60,942 bases of DNA from Candidatus Methylobacter favarea. Its GTDB lineage: Bacteria; Pseudomonadota; Gammaproteobacteria; Methylococcales; Methylomonadaceae. The notes beneath the pieces were generated by a model, which saw nothing but the letters and a program-made list of their open reading frames with translations, made no database searches and was not told the origin of the DNA. Position numbers and translations under genes: made by a program. Position 1 is the stretch's first letter. Every line of letters starts with the position of its first letter. The stretch covers positions 1 through 60,942 of the forward strand of contig NZ_CADCXN010000043.1 of NCBI RefSeq assembly GCF_902806695.1, read 5' to 3'. Positions 59,741-60,942 of the stretch are shown here, piece after piece.

Positions 59741-59850
59741 AAAAAAGCTAACTTTCCGCTAAGTTCCCTAACTTTCCAACCCCGCAGGCCGCGCCAGTGC
59801 TCTTTTTTACCTATATTTCCTAATTTCCGGACTAAATAAAATAAAAACCG
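59741..59850. repeat. Second copy of the island iteron/GC-core region
   Basis: Imperfect copy of 55741-55850, including the identical 20-bp GC core AACCCCGCAGGCCGCGCCAG (59778-59797), CTAATTTC at 59820, and the shared GGACTAAATA and TAAAAACCGG. The island therefore carries a two-copy non-coding element flanking the packaging/capsid genes. Confidence 0.7.
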
Positions 59851-59920
59851 GATGACAATCACGCAAATCGGATAAAGAAACAAAGAAACAAAGAAAGAAA
59901 TAACGTCAGTTAACCGCCGC

Positions 59921-60205
59921 TCACAGCAACTTGACCAAAGCCGCGACCAAGCCGATAGCTAATGCCATGAGGCCGCCCAGCTTAATAATCAATCGCTGCT
60001 CAAGCTGAATAAACCGCGCCTCCATATCACGGCGCAAATCGTCAATATCACGGCGCAAATCGTGAATGTCATTTTGCGTTGCAAGCTCAGCCTCGCCTTG
60101 GGCATCCTTGAACGCTTCTGAAAAAGCTTCTGCCTGTTGCTCAGGGATGCCGGCGTCTTTCAGCGTCCTGATGAATTTATGTGTGTCAAAGGTAATTGTA
60201 GCCAT
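59921..60205 (-). CDS. DUF1640-like coiled-coil membrane protein
   Basis: 94-aa protein. TFDTHKFIRTLKDAGIPEQQ at the N-terminus is the typical DUF1640/CCDC90 beginning. A coiled coil (two copies of DLRRDI/M-type heptads at about 48-60, then RFIQLEQRLI) is followed by one C-terminal TM segment (GGLMALAIGLVAALVKLL). AAGG lies before the ATG. It is the only island gene on the minus strand and sits next to attR, a common position for cargo. Its role is unknown; a membrane-acting exclusion or lysis-interfering protein is one possibility but is not shown. Confidence 0.75.
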   Translation of the reverse strand: MATITFDTHKFIRTLKDAGIPEQQAEAFSEAFKDAQGEAELATQNDIHDLRRDIDDLRRDMEARFIQLEQRLIIKLGGLMALAIGLVAALVKLL

Positions 60206-60236
60206 TAGTCTGCCTTAATCTGTTTGGCACCGCCTT

Positions 60237-60255
60237 GCACTTATATTTCACTTAT
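60237..60255. repeat. Putative integrase arm-type site, right
   Basis: Identical copy of the 19-bp sequence at 50905-50923, 47 bp inside the right att core. A matched pair next to both cores is what arm sites of a tyrosine integrase look like. Confidence 0.6.
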
Positions 60256-60301
60256 ATATTTTTTTAGAGTGATTCAATAATTTGTAACTTATTGATTTTA
60301 T

Positions 60302-60378
60302 TGGTGCCCCGAGGCGGATTTGAACCACCGGCCTGTCCCTTAGGAGGGGACCGCTCTATCCAGCTGAGCTATCGGGGC
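60302..60378 (-). tRNA. tRNA-Arg (anticodon CCU)
   Basis: 77-nt gene. Acceptor stem GCCCCGA/TCGGGGC, D arm GCTCAGCTGGATAGAGC, anticodon arm GTCCC-CTCCTAA-GGGAC with anticodon CCT, T arm GGTGG-TTCAAAT-CCGCC, and an encoded ACCA end. It decodes the AGG arginine codon. Its 3' 49 bp are the attachment core of the island, which leaves the gene intact. Confidence 0.95.
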
Positions 60379-60828
60379 AAAATAAAAACAATTTTACCAT
60401 AAGCCCAGTATTTAGTTCTTTTCGTTTTCTTATTTTTTCTGTTTCCAGCACGGAAATATAACGATCCAGTTGTTTCTGATTTTGGGGCGGTAAGTTATTA
60501 AAATATCCCCGGTTGATTTGCAGGGTTCAGTTTATTTGAAGAACTTGTTGATAAATCGAAAAAAAAGGTATGGACGTCAACCAAACTGATCAGGCGGTCT
60601 GTTTAGGCGCTGGAGAAATATTCAGAACAGAAGCCATTGCAATTCCTAGACATGAGCAGCGCTGCGGTAAGAAATTTTTCGGGAAAACGAATTTTATCTT
60701 TAAGAGTGGTATTCGGGATTCCACGATGATTTCTTTCAGGTTTCTGCCAGTATTGGGTTTGCAGTTACTAAAATTCATACTGACTGGTATGGCGGGATAA
60801 TTTTTATGAATAGCTTGTAATACGCATC
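60379..60828. other. Region upstream of the tRNA, no supported gene
   Basis: 450 bp holding the tRNA promoter. One minus-strand stretch (60394-60530) reads INRGYFNNLPPQNQKQLDRY and could be the end of a decayed gene, but it has no start codon and runs into the tRNA. The two overlapping open frames at 60570-60800 (+) and 60590-60847 (-) contradict each other and neither is convincing. Confidence 0.4.
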
Positions 60829-60942
60829 TCAAAAAGCCCCCGGACAAAAATTAACCTGAGCCTGAGCGGATTGAAGCCAGGGAAAATGAGTCAGCTGCGT
60901 GAGCTGACCGGTATCACGGGTCAGCGCCAGCCAAGCGGTTGC
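60829..60942 (-). CDS. Partial gene cut by the window edge (C-terminus)
   Basis: 37 codons plus stop, open to the right edge on the minus strand. The peptide contains WLALTRDTGQLTQLTHFPWL and ends VNFCPGAF. The balanced residue composition suggests a real C-terminus, but the family is not recognisable from this fragment. Confidence 0.4.
   Translation of the reverse strand, partial: ATAWLALTRDTGQLTQLTHFPWLQSAQAQVNFCPGAF

Larger units (their letters stand above)
50752..60350. mobile_element. Integrated island in tRNA-Arg(CCU), capsid-carrying phage-satellite-like element
   Basis: About 9.6 kb flanked by a 49-bp direct repeat of the tRNA 3' end. Gene order: integrase, hypothetical, excisionase-like HTH, primase-like, DUF3987-type, iteron-like region, HTH/TerS-like, hypothetical, protease-capsid fusion, a 33-codon leader ORF, hypothetical, then a reversed coiled-coil gene. 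No large terminase, portal, tail or lysis gene was found. This combination suggests a satellite that uses a helper phage. The tRNA gene is regenerated at the right end. Confidence 0.9.

Noticed and set aside
60570-60847. Overlapping ORFs on opposite strands near the right edge
   Set aside because: They contradict each other and neither has a convincing start signal.

Overview
The window looks like the chromosome of a gammaproteobacterial methylotroph or methanotroph (Methylococcales-like). The reasons are a formaldehyde-activating-enzyme paralogue at 40.7 kb, gammaproteobacterial gene orders (miaB-ybeZ-ybeY-corC, mdtABC, pqiAABC), rapA, csiV and rhlE, and moderate GC. The genus cannot be fixed from the sequence alone. 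Gene content is mostly chromosomal housekeeping and envelope functions up to about 50.7 kb, followed by one integrated mobile island up to the tRNA-Arg(CCU) gene at 60.3 kb.

Layout. 0-6 kb: secreted PhoD-type phosphatase, then cvfB-like and rapA on the minus strand. 6-12.8 kb: two unrecognised overlapping ORFs behind a good sigma70 promoter, then ftsH, queG, a CDP-archaeol-synthase-like membrane protein and an exported pentapeptide-repeat protein. 13-16.4 kb: OFA-family MFS transporter and an orphan enoylreductase-like protein with a degraded cofactor motif. 16.7-23.9 kb: an apparent cyclic-nucleotide and envelope-sensing cluster: CHASE2 class III cyclase, a very large FecR-TPR-beta-barrel protein, a small membrane-anchored protein and a Crp-type regulator. 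The 13-bp hairpin in front of that regulator contains its ribosome-binding site. 23.8-28.5 kb: miaB-ybeZ-ybeY-corC followed by galE. 28.8-38.5 kb: csiV and an mdtABC-like RND efflux operon with its own NodT-type outer-membrane channel. 38.8-47.4 kb: secreted protein of unknown function, Fae-like protein, pqiA-pqiA-pqiB-pqiC and a NitT/TauT-type ABC importer. 47.4-49.3 kb: gene-poor, with a broken catalase-family pseudogene. 49.3-50.6 kb: rhlE.

The most striking part is the island at 50,752-60,350. It is bounded by a 49-bp direct repeat made from the 3' part of the tRNA-Arg(CCU) gene. It carries a tyrosine integrase beside the left repeat, a small HTH (AlpA/excisionase-like) protein, a Toprim primase-like protein, a DUF3987-type P-loop protein, an iteron-like non-coding region, an HTH protein that may resemble a small terminase, and a prohead-protease/HK97 major-capsid fusion. 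Several unrecognised small genes and a DUF1640-like coiled-coil membrane protein complete it. I see no large terminase, portal, head-tail connector, tail or lysis gene. The layout fits a small phage satellite that makes or remodels its own capsid shell but depends on a helper phage for packaging and tails. This is inference from gene content, not shown experimentally.
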